Source of the DNA: Nanobdellota archaeon
GTDB lineage: Archaea > Nanobdellota > Nanobdellia > Pacearchaeales > GW2011-AR1
Direction: 5' to 3'
Assembly (NCBI GenBank): GCA_030689875.1
Contig: JAUYHR010000018.1
Span: 1-6,382, forward strand
DNA length: 6,382 bases
Positions 4,548-6,382 of this stretch are shown in pieces. The notes beneath the pieces are model-generated. The model worked only from the letters and a program-made list of their open reading frames with translations. It did not search any database and had not been told where the DNA came from. Positions within the stretch are counted from its first letter, which is position 1; each line of letters begins with the position of its first letter. The translations under genes were made by a program, and so were the position numbers.

Positions 4548-4627
4548 TCAAAATTTAGTTTTAAAGCCAAAATCAATTTTTCTGTTTCAATAAATAAACG
4601 AGCCAAGTCTGGAGTTAGTTCCCGCAT
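4548..4627 (-). repeat. Partial third tRNA-like copy and A/T-rich remainder
   Basis: Directly after the stop codon of the surface-protein gene the minus strand reads ATGCGGGAACTAACTCC. It keeps only the first seven acceptor bases (GCGGGAA) of the tRNA-like 5' end. A following segment, CTCGTTTATTT (4591-4601), with CTCC and a CTTGG/AAGCC-like stretch before it, matches the interior of copy 2 (4402-4412 and its flank). It therefore looks like a copy with an internal deletion. The rest to 4548 is plain A/T-rich sequence. A 33-residue frame starting at the ATG at 4627 is open but shows no sign of being a gene. Confidence 0.4.
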
Positions 4628-6382
4628 TTATACAACTTCTCTATATGCCTCGGGGGCCAGATTTGAAAGAACATATTTCATATCTTCTTCAGTATTAAAT
4701 AATCCGTCTCCATTAATATCCTTATATCTTTCTTCAAATAAAAATTTTCTTTTATATAATTGGTCAACAAAATATTTATTATCAGAATATTTTCTGCCAT
4801 TTTCTTCAGGATAAAGATTAATAGTATTTCTTAAAATAACCTGCACATTTTGGGTAGTCCAATTAAAATTATTTGTATTAACTGGTGTCATTAAATTCGC
4901 AGTTAAATCATTTAGCGTCAAACTTTTTAAGTATTTTTGAGATTCAACACAATTAGAACTTTCCCCTTCCGGAATTATCTGATTAAATTCACACTCGCGT
5001 TTTAATTTTTCTCCAATAGCGAGGCATAAAGATTCTCTACAGCTTCCAAAAATTCCTGTTGTTCCGCAATCTTCGCACTCTTTTGCATTTTTAATTAAAT
5101 TTAATTCAGAATTAGATAATGGGGGTTCTTCTTCTTCAAAATAAGCTTCCCAATTTCGTTTAAAAGAAATTACTTCGTCGGCATATTTCCATCCTCTTGC
5201 GTATTTTCCGTCTGCAGTTACTCCGGTAGGAAATTCTCCCTTAGAATCTTCATAACTCTTTCCAGAATTATAAACACTTAAAATACATTTAATTTTATCA
5301 TCGCCAGATTTACGGCCGCACTCTTTTTCATAAACCTCTTCTGCAAAAGCTCTTTTCAATAAATTTGAAGCTAAAGCTATTTGTTTCTCTGCTCCCTTAC
5401 TGCTCTCTCTAAACTGGTTATCATAACCCATTATCCAATCAGCGCAAGAAGTTTTTCCATCAACACAAGTATTTTTTACTCCAATGCCTGTTTCCCATTG
5501 AGAAACTGCAACTAACAATGCTTTAAATTCTGTTTCTTCAAGTTCAGAAGGTTTGTTTTTTTCAGAATATTTTTCAAATAAATTTTTATATTTAGTGTAA
5601 GAATCAGTTGCATCTAATGGAATTTCTTCAGAACTAACTTCTGGAGTTTCAGAAATTTTTTTAAATTCAAAAATTATTTCAGCCCCAGTATAAAAATTTT
5701 TATTTTCTAAAGCTTTTATTATTATTTGAGCCTCTCCGGGAACTATCTGAGGGTCAACTGAACTAATGGCGTAAAATTCTTTTGGTTCAATATCGGGAGC
5801 GCCATAAAACCATTGCCACTTATTATTTCTATAAAAAAGATAAACGCTTTCTGAAGCGCTTAGCTTAATTTCAAAAATCTTGCTATTAGACATTTCAATA
5901 TTTTCTTTTATTAATTTGCCGTCTTTTATTTCAGAAGTCTTGTCTATTAACTGCTTTAATCCTGTTTCATAATTTCTTGTTCTTTCAACAAATGAAACCA
6001 TAAATTTTTTTTCTTCGTCGTTTAATCCTCCAAACTCATTTATCCTATTAATAGCGTCATCAACAGCAACCCACTCTCCTCCAGCGCCGACTAACTCTCC
6101 ATTTTCTTCTTTTGCTCCAGTAATTGTAGGTTCTCCTGAAGTTCCTTCATAATCATACTGAAATCCTGTTTCATACATCCAGATATACCATTTGTCTTCG
6201 AAAGCTCCAAAAAATAATTCAAAATCCCCGTCTGTATCAGAAATTACAAATCTTAAAGGAACAAACTTAAAATCAGATTCACTAAACTTATCTGGAACAT
6301 CGTCTAAATATTCAATCTGTTTATCCTTCCAATTTTTATAAAATAATTTTGCAAGTTCAGCATAAGTTTTTCCCCTCTCAAA
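4628..6382 (-). CDS. Large surface/secreted protein with lytic-transglycosylase-like domain, 5'-truncated by the window edge
   Basis: The frame is open from the right edge; the last 584 residues are present, numbered here from the edge. The first ATG in the frame (6178) is internal, since codons upstream to 6382 continue without a stop (FERGKTYAELAKLFYKNW...). Residues ~285-415 resemble a lysozyme-like SLT fold: LLVAVSQWETG with E297 where the catalytic Glu of the ESG motif lies, GYDN (319-322), a helix KQIALASNLLKRA, then SVYNSG (369-374) like the AYNaG motif, and a closing helix to 415. Ten cysteines at 306-478 (pairs 306/313, 355/366, then six in 436-478) suggest disulfides and an extracellular place. 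A single EF-hand loop DINGDGLFNTEE (555-566) lies near the C-terminus. Any signal peptide or anchor is outside the window. The enzymatic call is tentative; activity on murein would be surprising for an archaeon. Confidence 0.75.
   Translation of the reverse strand, partial: FERGKTYAELAKLFYKNWKDKQIEYLDDVPDKFSESDFKFVPLRFVISDTDGDFELFFGAFEDKWYIWMYETGFQYDYEGTSGEPTITGAKEENGELVGAGGEWVAVDDAINRINEFGGLNDEEKKFMVSFVERTRNYETGLKQLIDKTSEIKDGKLIKENIEMSNSKIFEIKLSASESVYLFYRNNKWQWFYGAPDIEPKEFYAISSVDPQIVPGEAQIIIKALENKNFYTGAEIIFEFKKISETPEVSSEEIPLDATDSYTKYKNLFEKYSEKNKPSELEETEFKALLVAVSQWETGIGVKNTCVDGKTSCADWIMGYDNQFRESSKGAEKQIALASNLLKRAFAEEVYEKECGRKSGDDKIKCILSVYNSGKSYEDSKGEFPTGVTADGKYARGWKYADEVISFKRNWEAYFEEEEPPLSNSELNLIKNAKECEDCGTTGIFGSCRESLCLAIGEKLKRECEFNQIIPEGESSNCVESQKYLKSLTLNDLTANLMTPVNTNNFNWTTQNVQVILRNTINLYPEENGRKYSDNKYFVDQLYKRKFLFEERYKDINGDGLFNTEEDMKYVLSNLAPEAYREVV
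4685..4720 (-). other. EF-hand calcium-binding loop in the surface protein
   Basis: Encodes DINGDGLFNTEE: D1, N3, D5, hydrophobic at 7-8 and E12 fit the canonical 12-residue EF-hand loop. It is followed by a helix DMKYVLSNLAPEAYREVV that ends the protein. Only one loop is present, as in dockerin-like or calcium-stabilised extracellular domains. Confidence 0.7.

Noticed and set aside
4526..4627. 33-codon minus-strand frame directly after the surface-protein stop
   Set aside because: The ATG belongs to the repeat motif; the frame is short, A/T-rich, ends in the promoter-like repeat and has no counterpart in the other copies.
4506..4814. Plus-strand frame of 102 codons
   Set aside because: Mostly antisense to the 3' end of the surface-protein gene and to the repeat array; Ser/Phe/Leu-rich with no motif.
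6176..6178. ATG at 6178 as the start of the surface-protein gene
   Set aside because: The same frame is open for a further 68 codons to the window edge with protein-like content (GDFELFFGAFEDKWYIW), and no promoter or Shine-Dalgarno site precedes the ATG.

Overview
The window looks like a piece of a very A+T-rich archaeal chromosome. A complete transcription factor B gene, TATA boxes placed about 26-28 bases before start points, a start that appears leaderless, short intergenic gaps and a tRNA without an encoded CCA all point to Archaea. Small compact genes and the style of the surface protein would suit a DPANN lineage (Woesearchaeota/Pacearchaeota type), but that placement is inference. All genes except TFB lie on the minus strand.

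Layout, left to right. Positions 1-893 hold a two-gene minus-strand unit: a 74-residue protein with a C-terminal membrane helix, then, one base later, a protein of unknown function that runs off the left edge (first 222 residues present). Positions 1077-1963 hold a second minus-strand pair: a three-helix membrane protein whose stop codon overlaps the start of a 162-residue TIR-like protein of the DUF1863/MTH538/ThsB type, with the TIR catalytic glutamate in place. This is the best candidate for an immune module in the window. The 157-base gap at 1964-2120 is a divergent promoter region carrying three TCGGAC motifs. It separates the TIR pair from a complete TFB gene (2121-3059, plus strand), which lacks the usual B-reader motif. 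TFB converges on a PfkB-family kinase most like the kinase half of HldE/RfaE (3117-4016, minus).

Positions 4092-4175 carry an intact tRNA-Leu(UAG) on the minus strand. Upstream of it, in about 450 bases without a convincing protein gene (4176-4627), lie two tandem, degenerate tRNA-Leu-like elements (90 and 157 nt) and a partial third. Each of the two fuller ones has the same TATA-like box 28 bases before its tRNA-like 5' end. The real tRNA has no such box in the right place, so it may be transcribed together with these elements. From 4628 to the right edge runs the C-terminal 584 residues of a large, probably secreted protein with a lytic-transglycosylase-like domain, many cysteines and one EF-hand loop.

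The TIR pair, and perhaps the adjacent small-membrane-protein pair, look like accessory cargo next to core genes. The tRNA-Leu array is the most unusual non-coding structure. Neither is claimed as a proven new system.
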